Shown here piece after piece: positions 23,313 through 31,796 of a stretch of 31,901 nt of DNA (the first letter of the stretch is position 1; each line of letters opens with the position of its first letter). The notes below the pieces were generated by a model. That model had not been told where the DNA came from, searched no databases, and saw nothing but the letters and a program-made list of their open reading frames with translations. This DNA is from an uncultured Prevotella sp. (GTDB lineage: Bacteria > Bacteroidota > Bacteroidia > Bacteroidales > Bacteroidaceae), in contig CATXJC010000022.1 of NCBI GenBank assembly GCA_958369755.1, positions 1 to 31,901 on the forward strand. The letters run 5' to 3'. A program made the translations under genes and the position numbers.

Positions 23313-23681
23313 ATGAACGGAATATACACTATCCTGCTCCTCGTGCTGAGCAACATCTTCATGACGCTCGCATGGTATGGACATCTCAAACTCCAGCAGA
23401 CGGGCACCAGCAGCAACTGGCCACTCATCGGAGTCATCGCCTTCAGTTGGGCGATCGCCTTCTTCGAATACTGCTGCCAGGTACCAGCCAACCGCATCGG
23501 ATTCATCGACAACGGCGGTCCATTCAATCTGGTACAGCTCAAAGTGATACAAGAGTGCGTGTCGCTCATCGTCTTCGCCATCATCGCCAACCTCCTCTTC
23601 CAGGGGCAGGGCCTGCATTGGAATCACTTTGCCGCATTCGTCTGCCTCATCGCTGCCGTGTATTTCGTCTTCATGAAATAA
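23313..23681 (+). CDS. DUF486 (DMT-like) small membrane protein
   Basis: This 122-aa protein has four hydrophobic helices (about 3-22, 38-54, 76-96 and 102-121) and the DUF486 signatures FMTLAWYGHLK (16-26), AFFEYCCQVPANRIG (49-63) and NLVQLKVIQE (73-82). DUF486 proteins resemble half-size drug/metabolite transporters and are widespread; their substrate is unknown. It has its own promoter. A palindromic element begins 2 bases after its stop, between it and metY, so it may limit read-through or stabilise the mRNA. Confidence 0.85.
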   Translation: MNGIYTILLLVLSNIFMTLAWYGHLKLQQTGTSSNWPLIGVIAFSWAIAFFEYCCQVPANRIGFIDNGGPFNLVQLKVIQECVSLIVFAIIANLLFQGQGLHWNHFAAFVCLIAAVYFVFMK

Positions 23682-23682
23682 T

Positions 23683-23771
23683 AAAGCTTTTGCCCTTACA
23701 GGGCGACAGACTTGCGTCCTGAATACCCAGGGCGATGCCCTGGGCTAGGAGCTTCTGCCCTTTCAGGGCGT
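23683..23771. repeat. Palindromic element, two units (half of the nested form)
   Basis: It contains AAAGCTTTTGCCCTTACAGG then GCG, followed after 24 bases by an ACCCAGGGCGATGCCCTGGG-type unit ending TTTCAGGGCGT. This equals the right half of the 22.7 and 25.2 kb clusters. Confidence 0.9.
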
Positions 23772-23822
23772 TAACAACAAAGAAAGAAGAACAATTATAA
23801 CAAAATAAAAGAATAACCGACA

Positions 23823-25106
23823 ATGGAAAAGAAATTACGTGTTGCTTCCCTCTGCGTGCAGGGAGGCTATGAGCCGAAGAACGGCGAGCCGATAGAAGTG
23901 CCTATCTATCAGAGTACTACATTCAAATACGACAACTCTGAGGAGATGGCGATGCTCTTCGACCTGAAGAAGGAGGGTTACTTCTATACCCGACTCCAGA
24001 ACCCTACCAATGATGCTGTGGCAAAGAAAATCGCTCAGCTCGAAGGTGGTGTGGGTGCCGTATTGACCTCAAGCGGTCAGGCTGCCAACTTCTATGCCGT
24101 ATTCAACATCTGCGAGGCTGGCGACCACATCGTTACCTCTAACGAAATCTACGGCGGCACCTTCAATCTCTTCGGCGTTACCCTGAAGAAGCTCGGCATC
24201 GAGTGCACCTTCGTAAACCCTAACGCCAGCGAGGAGGAAATCCAGAAGGCTTTCCGCCCTAATACCAAGGTAGTGTTCGGCGAAACCATCAGCAACCCTG
24301 GCTGTGCCGTGCTCGACATCGAGAAGTTCGCCCGCATCGCTCACAAGAACGGCGTGCCTCTCATCGTAGATAACACCTTCGCCACACCTATCAACTGCCG
24401 CCCATTCGAGTGGGGTGCCGACATCGTTACCCACTCTACCACCAAGTATATGGACGGTACTGCATCACAGGTAGGCGGCGTAGTAGTGGATAGCGGCAAC
24501 TTCGACTGGATGGCGAATGCCGAAAAATTCCCTGGCCTCTGCACACCGGATGAGAGCTACCACGGACTCACCTACGTGAAGGCTTTCGGCAAGATGGGAT
24601 ACACCACCAAGCTCGTGGCACAGTTGATGCGCGACCTGGGTTCCATCCCTGCGCCAATGAACTCATTCATCCTGAACCTGGGTCTCCAGAGCCTGCACCT
24701 GCGTATGCGCCAGCATTGCGAGAATGCACAGAAGGTGGCTGAGTTCCTGCAGAATGATGAGCGTGTGGCTTGGGTTCACTATAGCGGACTGAAGGGCGAC
24801 GAGTATTACGACCTTGCCCAGAAGTACATGCCTCATGGCACCTGCGGCGTCATCGCCTTCGGATTGAAGGGCGACCGTGAGACTGCCATCAAGTTCATGG
24901 ATTCACTGGATATGATCAACATCGTGACCCACGTGGCAGATGCCCGCACCTGCGTGCTCCACCCTGCGAGCCATACCCACCGCCAGCTTTCAGACGAGCA
25001 GTTGAAGGAGGCAGGCGTTGCCCCAGACCTGATCCGATTGTCAGTAGGTATCGAGGATGTAGAGGATATCCTGGATGATATCAAGCAGGCATTGAATAAG
25101 ATCTAG
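23823..25106 (+). CDS. metY: O-acetylhomoserine sulfhydrylase (Cys/Met PLP enzyme)
   Basis: This 427-aa protein is a Cys/Met-metabolism PLP-dependent enzyme that should make homocysteine from O-acetylhomoserine and sulfide in the cytoplasm. The PLP lysine lies in THSTTKYMDG (Lys208), the pyridine-nitrogen aspartate in VDNTFATP (Asp183) and a phosphate-binding TSSGQAAN at 82-89. The YTRLQNPTNDAVAKKIAQLEGG block (55-76) is typical of the MetY branch, and the length of about 427 fits MetY better than the shorter MetB/MetC (about 380-390). No SAM-riboswitch-like structure was noticed in the short leader, which begins right after a palindromic element. Confidence 0.92.
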   Translation: MEKKLRVASLCVQGGYEPKNGEPIEVPIYQSTTFKYDNSEEMAMLFDLKKEGYFYTRLQNPTNDAVAKKIAQLEGGVGAVLTSSGQAANFYAVFNICEAGDHIVTSNEIYGGTFNLFGVTLKKLGIECTFVNPNASEEEIQKAFRPNTKVVFGETISNPGCAVLDIEKFARIAHKNGVPLIVDNTFATPINCRPFEWGADIVTHSTTKYMDGTASQVGGVVVDSGNFDWMANAEKFPGLCTPDESYHGLTYVKAFGKMGYTTKLVAQLMRDLGSIPAPMNSFILNLGLQSLHLRMRQHCENAQKVAEFLQNDERVAWVHYSGLKGDEYYDLAQKYMPHGTCGVIAFGLKGDRETAIKFMDSLDMINIVTHVADARTCVLHPASHTHRQLSDEQLKEAGVAPDLIRLSVGIEDVEDILDDIKQALNKI

Positions 25107-25150
25107 AAAATCAGTATGATTTAGGCAATGCCCGGCATGTTCCAAGTGGT

Positions 25151-25188
25151 GTTTGCATCCACACGCCCAGTTTGCATCCACACGCCCT
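25151..25188 (+). repeat. 19-bp tandem repeat at the left flank of the 25.2 kb element
   Basis: GTTTGCATCCACACGCCCA (25151-25169) and GTTTGCATCCACACGCCCT (25170-25188) are tandem. The second one runs into the palindromic element at CGCCCTG. Confidence 0.85.
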
Positions 25189-25368
25189 GAAAGGGAAGAA
25201 GCTCCTAGCCCAGGGCATCGCCCTGGGTACATAGGGATATAACAGAGTCGCCCTGTAAGGGCAAAAGCTTCTCAATACCAAGCTTTTGCCCTTACAGGGC
25301 GACTTTCTTGCTTATGTATAACCCAGGGTGTTACCCTGGGCTAGGAGCTTCTGCCCTTTCAGGGCGTG
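25181..25368. repeat. Nested palindromic element cluster, four units
   Basis: It has the same order as at 22.7 kb: an outer unit, an inner CGCCCTGTAAGGGCAAAAGC unit, its inverted mate around 25280-25302, and an outer inverted unit ending TTTCAGGGCGT. It lies between the metY stop and the convergent MBL-fold gene. Confidence 0.9.
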
Positions 25369-25491
25369 CCGGGAATAGAAATTCCAGTCATTCTCTTAAG
25401 CCAGCAATCATTGATTCAGGGCGGGCCGGGAATAGAACTTCCGGTCATTCTCTTAAGCCAGCAATCATTGATTCAGGGCGGGCCGGGAATT
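25368..25491 (+). repeat. 57-bp tandem repeat beside the element
   Basis: GCCGGGAATAGAA starts at 25368 and 25425, and a partial GCCGGGAAT at 25482, all 57 bases apart. Each unit ends in ATTCAGGGCGG, which mimics the tip of the neighbouring palindromic element. The last unit touches the MBL-fold stop codon. Confidence 0.85.
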
Positions 25492-26294
25492 TATACCAAT
25501 TTAAAAATCTCACTAGGCGTCTTCCGCTTCAGCACTTCCAGCTCGAAGTCCTTTCCGGCAATGATGCCCTTGCTCCTGAGAATCTGCTCCACGGTCTTTC
25601 TCGCCAGTTCGGGATGATTATTCTCCTCGCTGAGATGGCAGAGCCATACGTGGCGGAGGCTCGGAGTGGCGAAGTCGGCAAGTGCATGGGCACACTCATC
25701 ATTGCTGAGATGACCGTTCGGCCCCAGGATTCTGTCCTTCAGATACTGAGGATATTTTCCTGTCTGAAGCATCTCCACGCTATAGTTCGATTCCAGCACC
25801 AGATAGTTCGCCTTGCCGATGAACTCCTGAATCTCCTCCGTGATGTGTCCCACATCCGTAATCAGACAGAATGTGACACCCTCGTGCTCCACGAAATAGC
25901 CCACATTATCCGTACTGTCGTGAGGCACCCCAAACGGAGTAACCCTGAACTCGCCCACCTGGAACGGCACACCTTTCTCTATGATGTGCGCATGATTGGG
26001 CACGATTTTCTTTCGGACGCAATAGTTGCGCTCGATACCTGCATGAACTTTACGGGTTGCATATACTGGTAGATGATAGTCAGTACTCAAGCTCCCCACC
26101 GACTTTACATGGTCGGCGTGGTCATGGGTGATGAGGATATGATGCACATCCTCGAAGCGCAATCCATAGTTATGGAAGTGCTTTTTCAGGGTTCTGATAC
26201 CTACTCCTACGTCTATCAATAGCGAATCCGTCTCAGTGTAAAGATAGTAGCTGTTGCCACTGCTTCCACTGCCAAAGGATATAAATTTTAGCAT
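25491..26294 (-). CDS. MBL-fold metallo-hydrolase (YycJ/WalJ-like)
   Basis: This 267-aa protein begins MLKFISFGSGSSGNSYYLYT and has the metal-binding signature ITHDHADH (55-62) of metallo-beta-lactamase-fold hydrolases. HLSEENNH and the lack of a long C-terminal beta-CASP part suggest the YycJ/WalJ group, which are nuclease-like enzymes. The ATG at 26294 is chosen because the longer frame to 26378 would start upstream of the likely promoter (26315-26322) and adds an unrelated hydrophobic stretch. Its stop lies at the edge of a 57-bp tandem repeat, and it is convergent with metY. Confidence 0.85.
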   Translation of the reverse strand: MLKFISFGSGSSGNSYYLYTETDSLLIDVGVGIRTLKKHFHNYGLRFEDVHHILITHDHADHVKSVGSLSTDYHLPVYATRKVHAGIERNYCVRKKIVPNHAHIIEKGVPFQVGEFRVTPFGVPHDSTDNVGYFVEHEGVTFCLITDVGHITEEIQEFIGKANYLVLESNYSVEMLQTGKYPQYLKDRILGPNGHLSNDECAHALADFATPSLRHVWLCHLSEENNHPELARKTVEQILRSKGIIAGKDFELEVLKRKTPSEIFKLV

Positions 26295-26314
26295 TTTAAT
26301 TGTTATTTTCCCTG

Positions 26315-26322
26315 CAAAGTTA
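26315..26322 (-). promoter_or_regulatory. -7 box for the MBL-fold gene
   Basis: The minus strand reads TAACTTTG followed by CAGGG, 21 bases before the chosen ATG. It is divergent from the box at 26355-26362. Confidence 0.6.
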
Positions 26323-26354
26323 GCAAAAAAGATTCTTATTACAAAGTTTTTTAC

Positions 26355-26362
26355 TATCTTTG
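26355..26362 (+). promoter_or_regulatory. -7 box for the small lipoprotein
   Basis: TATCTTTG about 46 bases before the ATG at 26408. Confidence 0.65.
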
Positions 26363-26407
26363 TGCCCAAAATAAGCAAATAAATAGAAATTTTAAGATTT
26401 AGGAAAC

Positions 26408-26887
26408 ATGGTTAGGAAAACAATATCCTGTATGGCTATCGCCGTAGCAGCCATACTAGCAAGCGCTTACACCCTTACGGGATGCCAATCTCATCAGGGT
26501 GACGAAGACCAGCTGGAGAATGACATCGATTCATTCGCCACCTACTACTTCAACTGGCAGTTCCCCAAGACTCTGAAGTACTGCACCCAGAGTTCGGAAC
26601 CCTGGCTCCGCTATGCTGCCAGCAACGTGCATCAGGCGGATGTAGATCTGCTGCGCACCAAGGCTGAGGATGCCACGATAGAGATCAACGACATCGACTT
26701 CAGCGACGACGGAGCGAACGCCACCGTCAGCATCACCGTATATAATTTTCTGCAGATGGACACCATCGGGCAGGAAGCCCACCTCGTAGAAGAGGCCGAC
26801 TTTCACCTGCCGATGCGTATCGAGAACGGGGTATGGAAGATTAGAATGGTAAACCTACCGCGAAGTGAAAGGCGAAATCACGACTGA
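26408..26887 (+). CDS. Small secreted lipoprotein, function unknown
   Basis: This 159-aa protein has a signal peptide with lipobox TLTGC (Cys26). The mature part (about 35-155) has a helix-rich start (DIDSFATYYFNWQFPKTLKYC) and a beta-rich end with AEDATIEINDIDFSDDGANATVSITVYNF and MRIENGVWKIRMVNL, which resembles an NTF2/DUF4878-like fold; that is a guess from pattern. Its last 47 bases overlap the 3' end of the convergent tamL gene, so the C-terminal LPRSERRNHD is read from the strand opposite the end of the barrel. Confidence 0.7.
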   Translation: MVRKTISCMAIAVAAILASAYTLTGCQSHQGDEDQLENDIDSFATYYFNWQFPKTLKYCTQSSEPWLRYAASNVHQADVDLLRTKAEDATIEINDIDFSDDGANATVSITVYNFLQMDTIGQEAHLVEEADFHLPMRIENGVWKIRMVNLPRSERRNHD

Positions 26888-29021
26888 GCTTTGGGTGAAT
26901 AATCGCCCAATGCTCATCCCCACTCTCGTAGGCAGGATTGATTGCCTTCATACCCATATCGAAACGGAGGATGAAATAATCGAAGTTCAACCTCAGCCCC
27001 ATACCATACGCCGCAGCAATCTGCTTGTAGAACTTATCTAACTTAAACTGTCCGTTAGGCTGCTCATCATATTTTCTGAGCGTCCAGATATTACCTGCAT
27101 CCACAAACAGGGCACCTTCGAATTTCCAGAACAAAGGGGTGCGGTACTCGGCATTCAGGTCGAGCTTCATATCACCCGTCTGGTTGATGAAGTCGATGCG
27201 CCCGTCATTGCCCTTGTATCCGCCAGGTCCCAGTTCTCTTACGCCCCAGCCTCTCACCGAGTTGGCACCACCCGAAAAATACCGTTTCTCGAAAGGCAGC
27301 ACCTTGCTGTTGCCGTAAGGATACGCCACGCCGATGCCTGCATGCAGCGCCAGCACATTGCGGTCGTCGAAGCGCACCAGATGGGTGTAGTCGAAATCAG
27401 CCTTGGCATACTGGGCATAGGCGATATTGATGAAAGTACGCTGTCCCTGAGAATTTATCTTGAAATTCAGCGCCTTGGAGAAAGCGCTGAGCAGATTGCC
27501 CGAAGACTCCACATTCAGTCGGAAGGCATCCACCCCATCGCTATAGGTCAATCCGAATCCCATCTTCATGATGAAGATATCCTCGTAGTTATAGCGCAGG
27601 ATGGCATTTCTGTTATCTACATCATCCAGATAGTCGCGCTTGAAAGTCTCTGAAATCCAAGGCATATACACATAGTTGAGGTCGAGCAGGTCGAATCGCC
27701 AGTTGAGATGATGGCGGGGTTCAGCCCAGCGGTAGCGCCATGCCATGGAGAAGACGCGACGATGGAACTCCGGACGGTTCTGGAGGTCCCAAGCCACCGA
27801 ATACTCCGTATTGGCAGTCTGTCTTCTTCTGAAATTCTTAGACAGCAGCGGTGCCACGAAGCGTGGGAACACCAGCTTGCTCTCTATCGAATACTCCTGA
27901 TAGTTCTGGTCCTGATAGCCCTCCAGTCCGGTGATAGCCTCGTAGGCACCACGCAGCTCAATACTCAGCTGTTCGCTACCCCGGAAGAGGTTTCTGTTGG
28001 TATAGGTGAGCGAAGCCGCAGCACCCAGGTCGCCAGCCGTATTGGTTCCTTCCGGCTGGAAGGAGATGGTAGAAGGCTTGTTGGTGCTGATCTGGATATT
28101 GCAATCGAGCATTCCGCTATCGGGAGCTTCCACGAATCGGATATTGGTATATTTCACCGCCTGCAGGCGTGCGAAATTATTATACGTACGTTGCAGGGCA
28201 GAGGCGCTGTAGGGACTTCCCTCCTTCAGGGCAGTGGCATTCAGGAGCACCTGATGGCGCAGGTGGATGCGGTCGCTGTCGTTGCTGAGATAGTTGATCT
28301 TCCTGATCTCGTATCGGGAGTGTGGGGTTTCCGGCGCATTACTGTTAGCCTTGTAGTTCATCAGATGCAGGGTAACGCCGATGTCTTTGCTGCCCGTGAT
28401 GGTATCTGCAGAAAAGTGGATGAAATCCTTGTTGAAGCGGAAGTATCCATCATCAATGAGGAGATTGGAAATACGCTTGCGCTCATTATCCAGCGCCTCT
28501 ACCGTGAAACGCATTCCCGGTTTCAGCATCTGGTTATCAGGATTATCCAGCTGCAATCTATCCTGTATGTTCTTATCCTCTATGTCATACTCCACCTTGC
28601 CGATGAAGAACGGCTCACCGGGATGCAACAGATAGGTGGCATCCAGCTTCGGGGCTTTCTTCCGCTTCCTGGTTCCGGCATTCGCCCAATCCTCTCCGTG
28701 AACGGTAGTATAGAGGGATACGCCAGCGTGCAGGAATCCCTGGTTCTGCATCGCCGTGAGCAGGTCCTGGCAAGTGAGTCGAGCCTGGATGGAATCATAG
28801 ATGACGGGCTTCTTGCTGAACGGGTTTTTAAAGAGTGCAAAGAGCTTTGGCTTCTCTTTCTGTCGCACATACTGCTTGAGCGCCCCTGCATCATATTCCG
28901 CAGAGTCGCTCTTCACTTCCACCTTATTTAATATATACTCCCCCTCCTGCACATACTTGCTGGCAGAACATCCAGCCAGAAGCAGTGGCAGGGCGAGAAC
29001 TGAAATCTTCTGTATTTTCAC
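26841..29021 (-). CDS. tamL: TamL-like outer-membrane assembly lipoprotein (BamA/TamA family)
   Basis: This 726-aa protein has a lipoprotein signal (KIQKISVLALPLLLAGC, Cys18) then POTRA-like repeats (about 20-300) and a C-terminal Omp85 barrel with the conserved RYFSGGANSVRGWGVRELGP segment (about 586-605) and a final aromatic strand ending VGLPF. In Bacteroidetes such lipidated TamA relatives are called TamL and work with TamB in moving lipid or protein to the outer membrane. The start is read as GTG at 29021: AAAGG lies 9 bases upstream and the -7 box at 29042-29049 is between it and the earlier possible start at 29084, which would precede the transcript. Confidence 0.85.
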   Translation of the reverse strand: MKIQKISVLALPLLLAGCSASKYVQEGEYILNKVEVKSDSAEYDAGALKQYVRQKEKPKLFALFKNPFSKKPVIYDSIQARLTCQDLLTAMQNQGFLHAGVSLYTTVHGEDWANAGTRKRKKAPKLDATYLLHPGEPFFIGKVEYDIEDKNIQDRLQLDNPDNQMLKPGMRFTVEALDNERKRISNLLIDDGYFRFNKDFIHFSADTITGSKDIGVTLHLMNYKANSNAPETPHSRYEIRKINYLSNDSDRIHLRHQVLLNATALKEGSPYSASALQRTYNNFARLQAVKYTNIRFVEAPDSGMLDCNIQISTNKPSTISFQPEGTNTAGDLGAAASLTYTNRNLFRGSEQLSIELRGAYEAITGLEGYQDQNYQEYSIESKLVFPRFVAPLLSKNFRRRQTANTEYSVAWDLQNRPEFHRRVFSMAWRYRWAEPRHHLNWRFDLLDLNYVYMPWISETFKRDYLDDVDNRNAILRYNYEDIFIMKMGFGLTYSDGVDAFRLNVESSGNLLSAFSKALNFKINSQGQRTFINIAYAQYAKADFDYTHLVRFDDRNVLALHAGIGVAYPYGNSKVLPFEKRYFSGGANSVRGWGVRELGPGGYKGNDGRIDFINQTGDMKLDLNAEYRTPLFWKFEGALFVDAGNIWTLRKYDEQPNGQFKLDKFYKQIAAAYGMGLRLNFDYFILRFDMGMKAINPAYESGDEHWAIIHPKLSRDFAFHFAVGLPF

Positions 29022-29041
29022 GAATCTAATCCTTTTAGATT

Positions 29042-29049
29042 GCAAAGAT
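29042..29049 (-). promoter_or_regulatory. -7 box for tamL
   Basis: The minus strand reads TATCTTTG followed by CAATCTAAAAGG, only about 20 bases before the GTG start, giving a very short leader. Confidence 0.7.
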
Positions 29050-29114
29050 AGTGTAAATCGAAGGAAATACAAAATATTTAGCACTTTTTATTTTGTATTG
29101 TCTGCTTTTTATGC

Positions 29115-29122
29115 TACCTTTG
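29115..29122 (+). promoter_or_regulatory. -7 box for the RNA methyltransferase
   Basis: TACCTTTG followed by CATCC, 30 bases before the ATG at 29152. It is divergent from the tamL promoter. Confidence 0.65.
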
Positions 29123-29151
29123 CATCCATTAAAGATTAGAAACAACAACAA

Positions 29152-29961
29152 ATGATTAGCAAGAATAAGATAAAATACATTCGTTCGCTCGAACTGAAGA
29201 AGAACCGCAACAAGGAAGGAAAGTTCGTGGCGGAAGGTTTCAAGGTAGTAGATGACCTGCTCGCCCTGCAACCTGCCGACCTCATTGTGGCTACCCAGGA
29301 GTGGCTCCACGGCAAGCACCTTGCGGCTCAGACAGAAGTGATAGAGGTGACCGAGGAGGAGCTGAAGAAGGTGAGCTTCCTGCAGCATCCGCAGCAGGTG
29401 CTGGCTGTGTTCAAGCAGAATGCCGGCTGCAGTAAGCAGGATTCCAACAACTCTCAGGAAGAGGCGGAGGAGAAGAACTTCGGCTTTTCTAAAATCAACA
29501 CCCAGGAACTGAGCCTCGCCCTGGATGGCGTGCAAGATCCGGGCAACCTGGGCACCATCATCCGCATTGCCGACTGGTTTGGCATCACCCACATCTACTG
29601 CAGTCAGGATACTGCCGACGTGTATAACCCGAAGGTGGTACAGGCCACGATGGGCAGCATTGCGAGAGTGAAGGTGGAATATGGCAACCTGCTGGCTCTG
29701 GTAGAGTCATTGCCTGCAGATGTACCCGTATATGGCACCCTGCTCGATGGCGACAACATCTATCAGCAGCAGCTGGAAAACCGGGGACTCATCGTGATGG
29801 GAAACGAAGGAAAAGGCATTTCACCTGCCCTTGCCAAGAAGGTGAACCGAAGACTGCTCATCCCGAACTTCCCGGAAGGAAGAGCCACTGCCGACAGTCT
29901 GAACGTAGCGATTGCTACCGCCATCACCTGCTCGGAATTCAGAAGAACTAAATCATTATAG
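29152..29961 (+). CDS. SpoU/TrmH-family RNA 2'-O-methyltransferase
   Basis: This 269-aa protein has an N-terminal substrate-binding domain (KIKYIRSLELKKNRNKEGKFVAEG, 6-29) and a C-terminal SpoU knot with LDGVQDPGNLGTIIRIADWFG (about 125-145), VMGNEGKGIS (about 220-229) and IPNFPEGRATADSLNVAIATAI (about 241-262). It transfers methyl from SAM to ribose in tRNA or rRNA; the target base cannot be read from sequence. It has its own promoter, and its stop is 2 bases from the next ATG, so the following membrane-protein gene is cotranslated. Confidence 0.92.
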   Translation: MISKNKIKYIRSLELKKNRNKEGKFVAEGFKVVDDLLALQPADLIVATQEWLHGKHLAAQTEVIEVTEEELKKVSFLQHPQQVLAVFKQNAGCSKQDSNNSQEEAEEKNFGFSKINTQELSLALDGVQDPGNLGTIIRIADWFGITHIYCSQDTADVYNPKVVQATMGSIARVKVEYGNLLALVESLPADVPVYGTLLDGDNIYQQQLENRGLIVMGNEGKGISPALAKKVNRRLLIPNFPEGRATADSLNVAIATAITCSEFRRTKSL

Positions 29962-29963
29962 TT

Positions 29964-30674
29964 ATGGAAGTAAATGAATTATTTAAGCAACGCAGTATAA
30001 CTGCCTGCATGAAAGCATCCTACAATACCGTAACGAGCGATATCCGTTCGCTCGTCAAGCAGACATGGGTTACCCACGTGCCCTTCGCAGTATTGCTGGC
30101 AATCGTACTTTACTTTCTCCTCCCCAACAAGTCGCTTCACGATTGGGGAGAAGCGAATCCGATGGCTTCATTCATCCTGCAAACCATCATCTACGCAGCC
30201 ACCCTCGTGATGGCGGCAGTATCATTCTGGCATCTCCTGCCCCACAAGCAGCTCTGTCCTCAGGGCGAAAAGCGCAAGCCGGGCAGATCGCTGGTCCGCA
30301 TCCTCCGCCACTTCGGAGGCTTCCTCATGACCTGCTTTCTGGGCATGATGATTGTAGGCATCGCCACCTTTATAGCAGCTGTGCCTACCATCATCCTCAT
30401 CATCGCCCAGCTCTACTCACAGTTGGGTGCACTCCAGGGCGATCCGCTCGGCGTACCGGGCTATTTCACCCCACTCCTCTTCCTCGTCTTCACCCTCACC
30501 AGCCTACTCATCATCTATGCCCTCACCTGGCTCGGCATCGCACTGGCTTACCAGTATGCCTCCTACAAGGTGCAGGATGAGGAAAAGAAAAAACTGAAGG
30601 AGAGTCAGCAGCAGATGGCTGCAGCCGGCATAGAGCAGATGGCTGCAGAAGAAGAGGAAAACAAGAAGTATTAA
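29964..30674 (+). CDS. Four-helix membrane protein, function unknown
   Basis: This 236-aa protein has hydrophobic segments at about 37-54, 69-89, 111-150 (long, perhaps two passes) and 172-195. An amphipathic N-terminus comes first, and the C-terminal tail is charged and Gln/Glu/Lys-rich (about 200-236, with QQMAAAG / EQMAAEEEENKK repeats). I do not recognise the family beyond similar unnamed Bacteroidales proteins. It begins 2 bases after the RNA methyltransferase stop and lies 31 bases before hisB, so all three form one transcript unit as far as I can see. Confidence 0.75.
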   Translation: MEVNELFKQRSITACMKASYNTVTSDIRSLVKQTWVTHVPFAVLLAIVLYFLLPNKSLHDWGEANPMASFILQTIIYAATLVMAAVSFWHLLPHKQLCPQGEKRKPGRSLVRILRHFGGFLMTCFLGMMIVGIATFIAAVPTIILIIAQLYSQLGALQGDPLGVPGYFTPLLFLVFTLTSLLIIYALTWLGIALAYQYASYKVQDEEKKKLKESQQQMAAAGIEQMAAEEEENKKY

Positions 30675-30705
30675 TCATATTAACATAAATGAGATAGAAA
30701 GAGAC

Positions 30706-31782
30706 ATGAAACAGACAAGATTACTCTTCATCGACCGCGACGGAACCCTGATTCAGGAACCTGCGGACGAACAGATTGACAGTTTCGAGAAGCTGGTATT
30801 CACAAAGGGCGTATTCCGCAACCTCGCCTTCATTGCCCAGCACACCGACTACGAGTTGGTGATGGTGAGCAACCAGGACGGACTGGGCACGGACTCCTTC
30901 CCGGAGAATACCTTCTGGCCAGTACACAACTTCATCATCCAGACCCTGGAGAGCGAGGGCATCCACTTCACGAAGCAGCACATCGACCGCCACTTCCCGG
31001 AGGATAACTCGCCAATGAGAAAGCCGGGCACGGGCATGCTGACCGAATATATCGACAACCCAGCCTACGATATGGCAAACAGTTATGTAATCGGCGACCG
31101 TGAGACGGATGCCCAGCTTGCCGAAAACCTGGGTTGCAAGAGTCTGATTCTCGGAAAAGACGGCATGGACTGGGATAAGATAGCCGAGATTCTCTTTGCC
31201 GGCGACCGCATCGCAGAAGTGAAGCGCACCACCAAGGAGACGGATATCTACATCAAGGTAAATCTCGATGGCAGCGGAAAATGCGAAATTTCTACCGGTC
31301 TCGGTTTCTTCGACCACATGCTGGAGCAGATAGGCAAGCACGGCATGATGGACCTCACCATCCATACCAAGGGCGACCTCTATGTGGATGAGCATCATAC
31401 CATTGAGGATACGGGTATTGCCCTGGGCGAATGCCTGCTGCAGGCTTTAGGTGATAAGCGCGGAATAGAAAGATACGGCTATAGTCTGCCGATGGACGAT
31501 TGTCTCTGTCAGGTAGCATTGGATTTCGGTGGCCGTCCATGGCTGATCTGGGATGCAGAGTTCCACAGAGAGAAGGTGGGCGAAATGCCAACCGAGATGT
31601 TCAAGCATTTCTTCAAGAGTCTGAGTGATGCGGCAAAGATGAACCTCAACATCAAGGCTGAGGGCGAGAACGAGCATCACAAGATAGAAGGCATCTTCAA
31701 GGCGCTTGCCCGCTCGCTGAAAATGGCGGTGAAAAGAGACATCTATCACTTCGAGCTTCCTAGCTCTAAGGGAATGCTATAA
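30706..31782 (+). CDS. hisB: Bifunctional histidinol-phosphatase / imidazoleglycerol-phosphate dehydratase
   Basis: This 358-aa protein catalyses two steps of histidine synthesis. The N-terminal HAD phosphatase shows FIDRDGTLI (Asp10, Asp12), VMVSNQDGLG (about 52-61) and YVIGDRETDAQLA. The C-terminal dehydratase (about 165-358) shows GFFDHMLEQIGKHG, DEHHTIEDTG and the repeat-like ENEHHKIEG. The length matches the fused E. coli type. No other his gene is in the window; the upstream genes are an RNA methyltransferase and a membrane protein. A palindromic element and 19-bp tandem repeats follow, and I see no clear T-tract terminator. Confidence 0.95.
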   Translation: MKQTRLLFIDRDGTLIQEPADEQIDSFEKLVFTKGVFRNLAFIAQHTDYELVMVSNQDGLGTDSFPENTFWPVHNFIIQTLESEGIHFTKQHIDRHFPEDNSPMRKPGTGMLTEYIDNPAYDMANSYVIGDRETDAQLAENLGCKSLILGKDGMDWDKIAEILFAGDRIAEVKRTTKETDIYIKVNLDGSGKCEISTGLGFFDHMLEQIGKHGMMDLTIHTKGDLYVDEHHTIEDTGIALGECLLQALGDKRGIERYGYSLPMDDCLCQVALDFGGRPWLIWDAEFHREKVGEMPTEMFKHFFKSLSDAAKMNLNIKAEGENEHHKIEGIFKALARSLKMAVKRDIYHFELPSSKGML

Positions 31783-31796
31783 TAAAACGAAAAGTT

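Noticed and set aside
23772..23822. SAM or other riboswitch before metY
   Set aside because: Only 51 A-rich bases separate the palindromic element from the ATG and no such fold is visible.
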